A DNA stretch of 53,909 bases from DASQHW01 sp038209365 (lineage in GTDB: Bacteria > Actinomycetota > Acidimicrobiia > IMCC26256 > PALSA-610): the NCBI GenBank assembly GCA_038209365.1, contig JBBQXS010000033.1:1-53909 (forward strand), given 5' to 3'. The translations under genes were made by a program, and so were the position numbers. This document shows, one piece after another, positions 1 to 6,645 of this stretch (positions are counted from its first letter, which is position 1; each line of letters begins with the position of its first letter). The notes under the pieces are model-generated. The model did no database searches, had not been told where the DNA came from, and saw only the letters and a program-made list of their open reading frames with translations.

Positions 1-2
1 GG

Positions 3-125
3 ATCGACTGGTTCAACCACCGACGACTCCACGGCGAGATCGGCATGGTCCCACCCGCCGAACTCGAAGCCACCTACTACCGTCACACCCGAACAGTAGA
101 AACTAAAGAACCACAGCCTCTATAA
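3..125 (+). mobile_element. IS3-family transposase (orfB), 3' end only
   Basis: The reading frame entering from the window edge encodes the last 40 residues of a DDE integrase-type transposase. It carries the tail motif DWFNHRRLHGEIGMVPP, followed by ELEATYYR and a TAA stop at 123-125. This tail is characteristic of IS3-family OrfB proteins. The catalytic D, D and E residues would lie outside the window. The element runs on to about 141, where a terminal inverted repeat reads (outward) TGAACCGCCCCGGG. The window starting inside a repeat suggests a contig break there. Confidence 0.85.
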
Positions 126-658
126 AACCCGGGGCGGTTCACCAAGACACAGAACGCCAAGTGCAGTGAAGGGCACTCTTGTTCATGCCGTTCAAGGATC
201 TCCTTAAATGAATCCGATATCTTTTTGCGAAGGGACTCCCACCTGCGGTCGTACCGCAGAGTATGAAACCAGAGCCCGGGGATATTCTCTCGAAGGAGTT
301 TCTCGAAGTCCTTGCGAAACTCTTTGTACGCCGGATCGCCCTGCTTGAGTTCACAGTTCAAGACGCGGAGTTTTCCATCCTGGTCGCCGTAGACCGTCAC
401 ATCGTGGTGCGCGGTGTCATCTTTATCGCTGGTCTGTCGGTATTTCAGCCGAGTAGGTGTCTCCACCGAGTAATGTAAACGAATCTCCTCCAGCCGTTGA
501 GTGATCACAATCTTCGATTCCTGTTCGCAGACCCTCACCACCCCGAACCGGTCCATTGGCCAAATCAGATGCGTGGAGTCGGGAAGCGCGTGGTAGAGGT
601 TCCAAAGCGTCGTGGATACTCCTCGGCACAGCGTGTCTACATCGAGATGGGCGCTCAT
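83..658 (-). pseudogene. Hypothetical protein truncated by the IS element; possible PD-(D/E)XK nuclease fold
   Basis: The ATG at 658 overlaps the stop of the upstream secreted-protein gene (ATGA), so the two are translationally coupled. About 172 codons of host sequence run to the IS end near 141; the remaining codons, down to a stop at 83, are IS sequence read backwards, so the natural C-terminus is lost. I do not recognise a named family. Residues D86 and E103-L-K105, in strands reading HDVTVYG and LNCELKQG, have the spacing of a PD-(D/E)XK nuclease core. This assignment is inference only. The middle of the protein is rich in charged residues and lacks membrane segments. Base composition is lower in GC than in the window's core genes. 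Confidence 0.6.
125..141. repeat. Terminal inverted repeat of the IS3-family element
   Basis: Bases 125-141 end in CCCGGGGCGGTTCA; the complement begins TGAACCGCCCCGGG, a common IS3-family end. It follows the transposase stop codon directly. No target duplication can be assigned because the other end lies outside the window. Confidence 0.65.
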
Positions 659-1446
659 GAGACGGGCTTGACGACGAGCTTCCGGTTGTTGAAGTACGCC
701 GAACCCGTCCATTGAGAGTCTGTGGAGCGAGCGTACCGAAGCGAGAAGGTGTGGACGCCGGGCGACGTTTCGACGATGCCCGTGCCGGTCGTTCCCGCAC
801 TTGACGCATGGACGAACACTCCAGGGCTCATGCCTGCTGCGGAACCGCCGAGAGCAACGAGTTGGTTACCTTCGAAGACCTGAGTCCGGCCGCCGTGGGA
901 GTTGTTCTGCTGGCCGTCGACAGTGATGTCGGCGCTGGAATACACGGTTACAAAACCACTCGGCGGAACGGTCACGGTCACAGTCGGTCCACCGAGATCG
1001 ACCTCGGTTGTAGACGTCGTTGAAACGGTCGCCGCTACAGAACCGATGGTGGCCGCGGGCGCAGAAACGCCTTGCGCGACCATGAGGTTCCAATACGCGG
1101 TGTTCGTCGGCACGATGTTGGTGTTCGCCTTGTACGCGATGTACGCGGAGCCGTTGTATCGAACGACGTCGTTCACCGTGTACGCCGTGGTACTCGTCCA
1201 TGCTCCGCGCCAGCGGAAGCTTCGGCTCGGCCACTGCAACAATGCCTCGCCAGCCTTGCAGCGCGTGCCCGCCTGATAGTTGATGACACGTAGCGCACCT
1301 TGCGACGTGCCGCTGGTCGGGTAGCACGCCGTGATCGTGCCCGTCGTGTTGTCGGGAATGGTCGCCCAGACAACCGCGCCACCGGCGGCCAAGCCGATGA
1401 TGACACCGACGATCAGAACCCCGAGCCAGCCCGGTCGCTTCAGCAT
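655..1446 (-). CDS. Secreted protein with a chitin-binding-like (CBM5/12-type) segment
   Basis: The ATG at 1446 was chosen because GGGAGAGGGGG lies just upstream and the N-terminus then reads as a signal or anchor (MLKRPGWLG, then about 20 hydrophobic residues). The protein is 263 aa. After the membrane segment comes a Cys-containing module (ITACYP...TRCKAGE) of a kind common in actinobacterial exported proteins. Next is WRGAWTSTTAYTVNDVV with aromatic residues spaced as in CBM5/12 carbohydrate-binding modules, then a Thr/Ser/Val-rich beta domain. It probably acts outside the cell, on a polysaccharide or as a surface protein. Its stop overlaps the start of the IS-truncated gene. The substrate is unknown. 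Confidence 0.75.
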   Translation of the reverse strand: MLKRPGWLGVLIVGVIIGLAAGGAVVWATIPDNTTGTITACYPTSGTSQGALRVINYQAGTRCKAGEALLQWPSRSFRWRGAWTSTTAYTVNDVVRYNGSAYIAYKANTNIVPTNTAYWNLMVAQGVSAPAATIGSVAATVSTTSTTEVDLGGPTVTVTVPPSGFVTVYSSADITVDGQQNNSHGGRTQVFEGNQLVALGGSAAGMSPGVFVHASSAGTTGTGIVETSPGVHTFSLRYARSTDSQWTGSAYFNNRKLVVKPVS

Positions 1447-1513
1447 GACGGCCCCCTCTCCCGGAAGCGTGTTACGGCCGAGCCAAGCTGCGCAAAGGCG
1501 GCTGCATCGCCGC

Positions 1514-1539
1514 AACCTCCCGCACCGGTGCGGGAGGTT
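1514..1539. terminator. Perfect 26-bp palindrome upstream of the secreted-protein gene
   Basis: Bases 1514-1539 equal their own reverse complement (arm AACCTCCCGCACC). As RNA this gives a GC-rich hairpin on either strand. It lies about 70 bp upstream of the ATG at 1446. No T-run follows, so a terminator, protein-binding site or transcript-end hairpin are all possible. Confidence 0.4.
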
Positions 1540-1609
1540 GATCCAGGGTTACCCTCCCGCGCGGTGGAGAACTGTCCGGGCGGCCTGATCTTGCACGCGG
1601 ACGAGACGG

Positions 1610-1690
1610 CCGCGGGCTGCACCGAGGACGACGAACACGGCGGCTGCCCCGGCCGCGAGCTACGCCACGACGGCGACCCGGTGCGCCTGC
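1610..1690 (+). repeat. Decayed paralogous coding segment, copy A
   Basis: Translated on the plus strand it reads AAGCTEDDE, then GCPGREL-RHDGDPVR, nearly the same as copy B at 2871-3005. The match stops after DPVR, at the point where B continues with CWVWSL. The missing tail resembles copy C, 280 bp further on. The parent family is not recognised. Confidence 0.55.
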
Positions 1691-1698
1691 TTACCGGG

Positions 1699-1929
1699 CT
1701 AGGCGCCTTCTGAGGCGGGCGCGACGAGTTCACGCAGGACCGTCCTGGCTTCAGCGGCGGTGATCTCGTCCGAGTCCATGTCGTCGCTTCCGAGCACGAG
1801 GTAGAAGAGGTCCGGGTAGGGCATCCAGACGCCGCCGCGGACGATCCGGTCGACGGTCATGTCAGCCCGAACACGAGCAACCGCGGTGGCGGTGCCGTCG
1901 AGGCGGGTGACGAAGTATCGAGTCGTTGT
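1699..1929 (-). pseudogene. Small acidic-tailed protein gene with no start codon
   Basis: A minus-strand frame encodes TTRYFVTRLDGTA, then DRIVRGGVWMPYPDLFYLV and an acidic tail ending at a TAG (1699-1701). A strong Shine-Dalgarno, AGAAGGAG (1936-1943), sits six bases before codon ACA (1927-1929), where ATG would be expected. An in-frame TAG lies just upstream (1948-1950), so there is no earlier start. The first usable ATG is at 1860 and would give 53 aa. I read this as a gene that lost its start codon, although translation from 1860 is possible. No family is recognised. It sits between repeat copies A and C. Confidence 0.45.
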
Positions 1930-1970
1930 CTTGCGCTCCTTCTGTTTCTATTTTTACCGCTCGACGCGCT

Positions 1971-2024
1971 TGCTGGGTCTGGTCGCTCGATGGCTCCAAC
2001 TACTGCGGCGTGCAGCAGCACTGA
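1971..2024 (+). repeat. Decayed paralogous coding segment, copy C
   Basis: Plus-strand translation is CWVWSLDGSNYCGVQQH followed by TGA. It matches the end of copy B (CWVWSLAGCNHCGV). It looks like the 3' part missing from copy A, separated from it by the small minus-strand gene. Confidence 0.55.
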
Positions 2025-2047
2025 AGACGCGACCGCGCCTCAATTGG

Positions 2048-2173
2048 TTAGCCGCGGTAGTACCTCTGGCGGCAGGTCACGCAGCGAACCCACCTGGCTT
2101 GCCCCAACATGGACGCGAAACCGAACATCAGCTTGGTCGATTTCTTCCGACCGACCTTGAACTGCGATCCGCC
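2048..2173 (-). other. In-frame continuation of the zinc-ribbon gene beyond its UGA
   Basis: After the TGA at 2174-2176 the same frame stays open for 41 codons to TAA at 2048-2050. It encodes GGSQFKVGRKKSTKL, then WVRCVTCRQRYYRG. With the preceding CPR this is a C-terminal zinc ribbon in which the second cysteine codon (TGC) is TGA. It is either a recent nonsense mutation or a recoded UGA. Confidence 0.6.
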
Positions 2174-2497
2174 TCAGCGCGGGCAGGTGAGCGAAGAGCC
2201 GCTCTCCGCCCGGAGCAGACCGCCACGCCGTTCTTTCTTTTGAGGGACGACGTCGGTGTTTCTCATTGCGGCTTTGCCATGCGCATTTACGCGATGTAGG
2301 GAGAGATCACTCGCTGTGGCGAATCGGTTCGCACAGGTTGTACATAGGTAGTACCCGCCGGATGTTGGTTTCGGGTCCGTTGTCGAGACGTGACTAGTCG
2401 GCTTGTCTTCGAGCATCTCACCGCACCACTTGCACTTGATCGCCCCAGCTTTGATCGTCTCCGCACAGACCGGGCACGCCTTCTCGTCAGGCTCCAT
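2174..2497 (-). CDS. Multi-zinc-finger protein (zinc ribbon plus C2H2-like finger), ending at an in-frame UGA
   Basis: The ATG at 2497 is preceded by GGAGGT. To the TGA the protein has 107 aa. Residues 8-25 (CPVCAETIKAGAIKCKWC) form a zinc ribbon common in small bacterial proteins. Residues 52-73 fit C-X2-C-X12-H-X4-H exactly (C52, C55, H68, H73), a C2H2 finger that is unusual in bacteria. The last residues before the stop are TCPR, the start of a third ribbon that continues in frame after the UGA. Function is unknown; nucleic-acid or protein binding is a guess. If UGA were read through, the product would be 149 aa. Confidence 0.65.
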   Translation of the reverse strand: MEPDEKACPVCAETIKAGAIKCKWCGEMLEDKPTSHVSTTDPKPTSGGYYLCTTCANRFATASDLSLHRVNAHGKAAMRNTDVVPQKKERRGGLLRAESGSSLTCPR

Positions 2498-3225
2498 CAC
2501 GACCTCCGCACTCGATGCCCACGATAGGCGAGGGCAGGCCGGAACGTCGCGGGGCATCCTGTTCACGAAATCCATGCGCCGAGAAGCGTTCCGGCCGATG
2601 CCGATCACTGCGCCGATGACGGCTGAGAGCATCGCAACATTTTGGGTGTGCCGTCGCGTGAGCAAACGATGATCGCGGCCCAAGGCAACCCAGTTGGTTT
2701 CCTCAGCTCTGAGAAAACTACCGAGGGTCGACCGACGAGGGTACGAAGTCGGCCGCCGCGGTCGCGACGAAGGTCGGCGTGAGCGGAACGCGGGTCGCTC
2801 AGGCGAATGTGGTGGATCGACTGGGCTCCCAATCTCGCCGCCAGAGTGATACCCCGGGACGGCACCGCGCGACGCCGCGGGCTGCACAGAGGACGACGAA
2901 CGCGACGGCTGCCGCGGCCGCGACCTCCGCCACGAAGGTGATCCGGTCCGCTGTTGGGTCTGGTCGCTCGCCGGCTGCAACCACTGCGGCGTCGTGTGCA
3001 TCTGAGGCCCCCGTCGCGCTCTTTGCTCTGGCGGCGCTCCCGCTGGGAGACTCTGACCGAGGCGGGTTCGACTCGCGATGCGGGAGGTTCGGCCGAATGT
3101 TTCGTACCAACAACGCAAGGTCAGACGCGTCCAGCGACGCACCCGAGAAGAAGTGACGTCGGCAGGGTCGGGGTCTCGGACCGTTCACGAGCGGCCACCT
3201 CACCATCATCATCGTCACGCTCATC
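2498..3225. other. Gene-poor stretch with decayed fragments
   Basis: No convincing gene was found. The minus-strand frame ahead of the zinc-finger gene is open but has no recognisable domain. The plus strand holds repeat copy B. From 3157 onward the plus-strand frame leads into the signal peptide of the next gene. Confidence 0.5.
2871..3005 (+). repeat. Paralogous coding segment, copy B (longest)
   Basis: Plus-strand translation reads AAGCTEDDERDGCRGRDL, then RHEGDPVR, CWVWSLAGCNHCGVVCI and TGA at 3003-3005. It joins in one frame the parts seen separately as copies A and C. There is no clear start codon or ribosome site, so it is probably the 3' remnant of a Cys-rich protein gene. Confidence 0.55.
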
Positions 3226-3756
3226 ATGATGGTGGCGTTCCCGTTCGCCGCGTTCGCAGTCACCGGCAACAACGTGTTCGTCACCGACGCGACCAGCGGC
3301 AATAACCCGACCGTCGCCAACGGCAGGCTCAAGGTCGACGCGGGCACCGCGTACGGTCTGGTGCCAACCGTCAGCCAAGGTGGCGTTGTCGACGTCCGTG
3401 ATGCGATTCCGACCAAACCCTTTGTCACCGGACCCAACCTTACGAACACTGGGCATACAACGATCGCCGGACCGCTCAACACGCGGTTCGCAATCACGAC
3501 TATTACGGTCGCCAATAACTGCGATTGCACCCACGAGGTCGACGTCTATGCCGTCACAAGCGTCGTCAATGGGAAGTACTGGCTCGAGACGTTCACCGTG
3601 GCGCCGCGACAGGCGATGCATTACACGTATCCGACGCCAATCGTGGTGACCCCCCAGGGGTCTCCTGCTAGTGCCGCCCTCGAGGTGGACACCCACGTGG
3701 TAAGTGGCACGGACACCTGTTGTGTATTTACGAGCATGGTCGGCTACGAGACCTGA
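3226..3756 (+). CDS. Secreted protein of unknown function
   Basis: From the ATG at 3226 the protein has 176 aa and opens with a hydrophobic stretch ending in FAAFAVTG, a signal peptide with an AFA-like cleavage site. The frame is open upstream to 3157 and would extend the signal peptide with an Arg-rich start and TSGHLTIIIVTLI, but no ATG, GTG or TTG occurs there. The true start is therefore uncertain and the 5' end may be damaged. The mature part is Thr/Val-rich and probably beta-structured, with cysteine pairs NCDC and TCCV. No named domain is recognised. Confidence 0.6.
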   Translation: MMVAFPFAAFAVTGNNVFVTDATSGNNPTVANGRLKVDAGTAYGLVPTVSQGGVVDVRDAIPTKPFVTGPNLTNTGHTTIAGPLNTRFAITTITVANNCDCTHEVDVYAVTSVVNGKYWLETFTVAPRQAMHYTYPTPIVVTPQGSPASAALEVDTHVVSGTDTCCVFTSMVGYET

Positions 3757-3800
3757 CGACCCCGGGTGTGACGCGGCGTCGTCTGCATTTGACGCCGACG

Positions 3801-3839
3801 CGACAACGCCCCCCGGGCGGGCGGTTGGAGGCGTTGTCG
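3801..3839 (+). terminator. Hairpin downstream of the secreted-protein gene
   Basis: Bases 3801-3810 (CGACAACGCC) pair perfectly with 3830-3839 (GGCGTTGTCG), leaving a 19-base GC-rich loop. It begins 45 bp after the stop at 3756. There is no T-run. Confidence 0.45.
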
Positions 3840-3846
3840 TACACGC

Positions 3847-3874
3847 ATGCCTGAGGGTGGGGGGCCCCAGGCAT
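3847..3874. terminator. Second hairpin after the secreted-protein gene
   Basis: ATGCCTG at 3847-3853 pairs with CAGGCAT at 3868-3874. G and C runs inside the loop can extend the stem. Confidence 0.35.
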
Positions 3875-3908
3875 CACGGTTTCTATCCGACGCCCCCGGC
3901 CCGCGTCT

Positions 3909-3946
3909 CGTCGTCTGCTCGCTGCAACCACTGCGGCGTGCAATGA
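3909..3946 (+). repeat. Decayed paralogous coding segment, copy D (tail only)
   Basis: The run GCTGCAACCACTGCGGCGT at 3921-3939 matches copy B and encodes CNHCGVQ followed by TGA at 3944-3946. Upstream similarity fades through an apparent small deletion. Confidence 0.45.
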
Positions 3947-4171
3947 CGGGCCGCGTGTCAGCGCGATGTCAGCACAACTTCGACCAAGAGCACACAACAC
4001 CAGTCGGCACCGACCAACGAACGAGCGCCGTAACCGTCGCTGAGCAGGGCTTTCATCAACGGCGACCAAGAGCGACCAAGACGGCGAACGATCCACGGCA
4101 TCAAGCGCATGCCGTGCGCATGGAAAACCGTCCGCGATTAGCGGGACGCGCCGACGCCGTCCGCTAGGTTC

Positions 4172-4189
4172 CCTGACGTGCGCGTCAGG
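4172..4189. promoter_or_regulatory. Operator palindrome CCTGACG-N4-CGTCAGG (site 1)
   Basis: The 18-bp site CCTGACGTGCGCGTCAGG lies directly after a possible -10 hexamer (TAGGTT, 4165-4170) and ends nine bases before the ATG at 4198. It would cover the transcription start and ribosome site. Sites of the same form are at 6614, 34845 and 41110. The size and symmetry suit a TetR-type repressor. Confidence 0.65.
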
Positions 4190-4197
4190 TCGAGGCG

Positions 4198-5364
4198 ATG
4201 AAGCTCGCGTGGAGCGACGAGGATGAAGCGTTTCGCGCGGAGCTCGTTGCATTCCTGGACGCGCACACGCCGCCCGAGATGGCGGCGGGGTTCGACTTCC
4301 AGGGCGACGCTGAATCCGAGCACGAGCTCGTGCCGCAGTACATGCGCGACTGGCAGGCACTGCTGTTCGACAACGGATGGATGATTCCCGGGTACCCACC
4401 GGAGCTCGGGGGACGCAACTGCACACCCGTGCAGACGCTCATCTATCTGGAGACGTTGGCGCGGCGGCGGCTCCTGCGGTCGGGTCATTTCCCCGGCTAC
4501 GCGATCGTCGCACCGAGCTTGCTGGAGTACGGCAACGACGACCAGAAGCAGCTCGCGCCGGCGGCAATCCGCGGCGACACGATCTGGTGCATCGGCATGA
4601 GCGAACCGAACGCCGGCTCGGACCTCGCCGGACTGCAGACCCGGGCCGAGCTCCGGGACGACCACTTCGTCGTCAACGGCCAGAAAGTGTGGACGAGCTA
4701 CGCGACGATCGCGCAGAAGTGCTTCTGCTACGTGCGTAGCGACCCGACGCTGCCCAAGCACAAGGGCATCTCGTTGCTCATCCTCGACATGGACACGCCC
4801 GGCATCGACATCCGACCGCTTCGGCACATCAGCGGCACCGCGGGATTCGCCGAGGTGTTCCTCACTGACGTCGTCGTGCCGCGCGAGAACCTCGTCGGGC
4901 TGCTGCACGGCGGCTGGGCCATCACGCAGGGGTCGCTCGCGCACGAGCGGGCGGGGTTGTGGGTCGAAGGCGTCGCCCGCTGCGAGCAGACGATCGACGG
5001 CCTCGTCGCGCTGGCACGAGAGATGGGCCGCGACGACGACCCGATCATCCGGCGCAAGATCGCATCGCAGTACGAGTTCGCGTCGTCGCTGCGCGCCCTC
5101 GGCTACAAGGGCTTCGCATCGTTCGCTCAGGGTTCGAGCGCGCCCGAGCACAGCTACATGAAGATGGCGACATCGGAAGCGGGAAAGGCGGCATTCGAGC
5201 TGGGCATGGAGATCGCCGGCACGGCCGCGCCGCTCACCGGGACACCGACCGAGCGCTTCGTGCACGGGTTCTTCATGTCGTTCGCGAACACGATCGCGGG
5301 CGGAAGCTCGGAGATCCAGCGGAACATCATCGCCCAGCGGGTGCTGGGCCTTCCCCGCCGGTGA
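4198..5364 (+). CDS. Acyl-CoA dehydrogenase, larger subunit
   Basis: This flavoenzyme would desaturate an acyl-CoA at C2-C3. The 388 aa show the ACAD order: helical N-domain, middle beta-domain with IGMSEPNAGSDLAGL and GQKVWTSYA, and a C-terminal helical domain ending GGSSEIQRNIIAQRVLG. The ATG at 4198 sits just behind the operator. A second, shorter ACAD follows after eight bases. Paired ACAD genes of this kind in actinobacteria often form heterotetramers acting on bulky CoA thioesters such as steroid side chains; that is known for the ChsE proteins and only inferred here. The substrate cannot be read from the sequence. Confidence 0.88.
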   Translation: MKLAWSDEDEAFRAELVAFLDAHTPPEMAAGFDFQGDAESEHELVPQYMRDWQALLFDNGWMIPGYPPELGGRNCTPVQTLIYLETLARRRLLRSGHFPGYAIVAPSLLEYGNDDQKQLAPAAIRGDTIWCIGMSEPNAGSDLAGLQTRAELRDDHFVVNGQKVWTSYATIAQKCFCYVRSDPTLPKHKGISLLILDMDTPGIDIRPLRHISGTAGFAEVFLTDVVVPRENLVGLLHGGWAITQGSLAHERAGLWVEGVARCEQTIDGLVALAREMGRDDDPIIRRKIASQYEFASSLRALGYKGFASFAQGSSAPEHSYMKMATSEAGKAAFELGMEIAGTAAPLTGTPTERFVHGFFMSFANTIAGGSSEIQRNIIAQRVLGLPRR

Positions 5365-5372
5365 GCGTGTAA

Positions 5373-6296
5373 ATGGACTTCTCGCTGACCGACGACCAGC
5401 AACTGCTGCGCGACACCGCGCGCAAGCTGCTCGAGCGCGAGTGCCCGCCCGCGCTCGTACGCGCCCACATCGACGATCCGAGCGCATACGAGCCGCTGTG
5501 GCGGCACCTCTCCGAGTACACCGCATTGGGAGCCGGTCCGTGCGCGGATGCGTGCTTATTCCTCGAAGAGACCGGCTACGTCGCGGCGCCGGGGCCGTTC
5601 CTTGCGACGATGTTGTACGCGTCGCTCGCCGGTGATGACGCGACGACCGGCACCGTCGCGCTCGTCGCAGATCCCACGTACCCGTACGTGCTCGAAGCCG
5701 ACCGCGTCGAGCGCATCGCCGTCGTGCTGCCCGGCCCCCAGCTTGCGATCGTCGACACCCTGCCCATCACATTCGTCCCGACGATCGACACGTCGCGCCG
5801 CCTGTTCACGGTCGATACGACCAACGTGCTCGCGCAGTCTCTCGCCGCGGACGCGCTCGGCGCGTGGCGCGACCGGGCGCACGCCCTGCTCGCGGCAGAG
5901 ATGGTGGGTACTGCGCGCCGCATCTTCGACATGGCGCTCGGCTATGCGAAGGAACGCGAGCAGTTCGATGTGCCGATCGGCTCGTTCCAGGCGATCCAGC
6001 ACAAGCTGGCGGACATGTCCCTCGTGCTCGAACGCGCGACCGCTGCGGTGCACTACGCGGCCATGACCGTCGACGCGGCCGACGACGAACGGGCCAACGC
6101 GTGCCACGTCGCCAAGGCAGCCGCGGGTGAAGCGGGCCGCCGCATCCTGAAGGACGGCATCCAGATCCACGGCGGCATCGGCTACACGTGGGAGCACGAC
6201 CTGCACTTGTTCCTGCGACGCGCCACGGCGGACGAGTACCTGCTCGGCACCACGGGCTGGCACCACGATCGCCTCGGCGACGCGCTCTTCCGCTGA
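5373..6296 (+). CDS. Acyl-CoA dehydrogenase, short partner subunit
   Basis: At 307 aa it is shorter than a usual ACAD (about 380) and the middle domain is reduced. The start MDFSLTDDQQLLRDTARKLL is a typical ACAD N-terminus. The C-terminal part keeps YAKEREQFDVPIGSFQAIQHKLADM and QIHGGIGYTWEHDLHLF. The short middle domain suggests it works with the preceding gene, sharing FAD sites across the interface, rather than alone. The two genes are eight bases apart and surely cotranscribed. Confidence 0.85.
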   Translation: MDFSLTDDQQLLRDTARKLLERECPPALVRAHIDDPSAYEPLWRHLSEYTALGAGPCADACLFLEETGYVAAPGPFLATMLYASLAGDDATTGTVALVADPTYPYVLEADRVERIAVVLPGPQLAIVDTLPITFVPTIDTSRRLFTVDTTNVLAQSLAADALGAWRDRAHALLAAEMVGTARRIFDMALGYAKEREQFDVPIGSFQAIQHKLADMSLVLERATAAVHYAAMTVDAADDERANACHVAKAAAGEAGRRILKDGIQIHGGIGYTWEHDLHLFLRRATADEYLLGTTGWHHDRLGDALFR

Positions 6297-6331
6297 GCAT
6301 CCGTTCGCAACCGGTCGGGCCGAACGGCCTA

Positions 6332-6360
6332 TTGCCTCGAATCACCATAAACTGTACAAA
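6332..6360 (+). promoter_or_regulatory. Possible sigma-70-type promoter
   Basis: TTGCCT (6332-6337) and TACAAA (6355-6360) are 17 bases apart in a locally AT-rich stretch. It lies 285 bp upstream of the hydantoinase operon and ahead of a hairpin, so what it would transcribe is unclear. Confidence 0.25.
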
Positions 6361-6434
6361 TCAGTAGTAGGGGCGGCGTCGAGAGGGCGGCCGGCGCGCG
6401 GACTGATCGTTGGGGCACAAAAGCCTGCAGCGCC

Positions 6435-6468
6435 GGCGGCGGGGTGGGGGCTCTCTCGGCCCGCCGCC
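6435..6468 (+). terminator. GC-rich hairpin after the ACAD operon
   Basis: GGCGGCGGG (6435-6443) pairs with CCCGCCGCC (6460-6468) around a 16-base loop. It lies about 140 bp after the ACAD stop; no T-run follows. Confidence 0.35.
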
Positions 6469-6613
6469 CCGACCATCACGGTTGCCTCCGTCGTGTGTCT
6501 CCATCGTGGGCGCACGTCGCCGCGGATCCATTCGCGGATCCCCTCGCGGACTCGTCGCGTCGCTCTCGACGCGTGCGCGTCCCGGCGCTGTTTCGCGCAC
6601 GTCGCACTACACT

Positions 6614-6631
6614 CCTGACGGGCACGTCAGG
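6614..6631. promoter_or_regulatory. Operator palindrome CCTGACG-N4-CGTCAGG (site 2)
   Basis: CCTGACGGGCACGTCAGG follows a possible -10 element TACACT (6608-6613) and is followed by TCGAGG, exactly as site 1 is. It ends 14 bases before the hydantoinase B ATG. The shared layout argues for common control of the two operons. Confidence 0.65.
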
Positions 6632-6645
6632 TCGAGGGGACCCGC

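Larger units (their letters stand above)
3757..4197. other. Intergenic region with two hairpins, repeat copy D and an operator
   Basis: No gene is supported here. It contains two inverted repeats (3801-3839 and 3847-3874), the last fragment of the CNHCGV repeat, about 200 bp without recognisable features and, just before 4198, a palindromic operator. Confidence 0.5.
6297..6645. other. Intergenic region between the ACAD and hydantoinase operons
   Basis: 349 bp without a gene. It holds a possible promoter at 6332-6360 (TTGCCT, 17 bases, TACAAA), a GC-rich hairpin at 6435-6468 and the second operator at 6614-6631. Confidence 0.55.

Noticed and set aside
3060..3095. tRNA T-arm-like string GGGTTCGACTCGCG
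   Set aside because: The flanking bases do not form a five-pair stem and no acceptor or anticodon arm is present. It is neither a tRNA nor a supported attachment site.
2498..3142. N-terminal extension of the zinc-finger protein in the open minus-strand frame
   Set aside because: The frame is open for about 215 codons upstream but is Arg/Ser/Pro-rich without a domain, overlaps repeat copy B on the other strand, and a good ribosome site directly precedes the ATG at 2497.
1447..4197. Integron-like cassette array
   Set aside because: Small unknown genes and repeats suggested it, but I found no core-site series, no integrase and mixed gene orientation.
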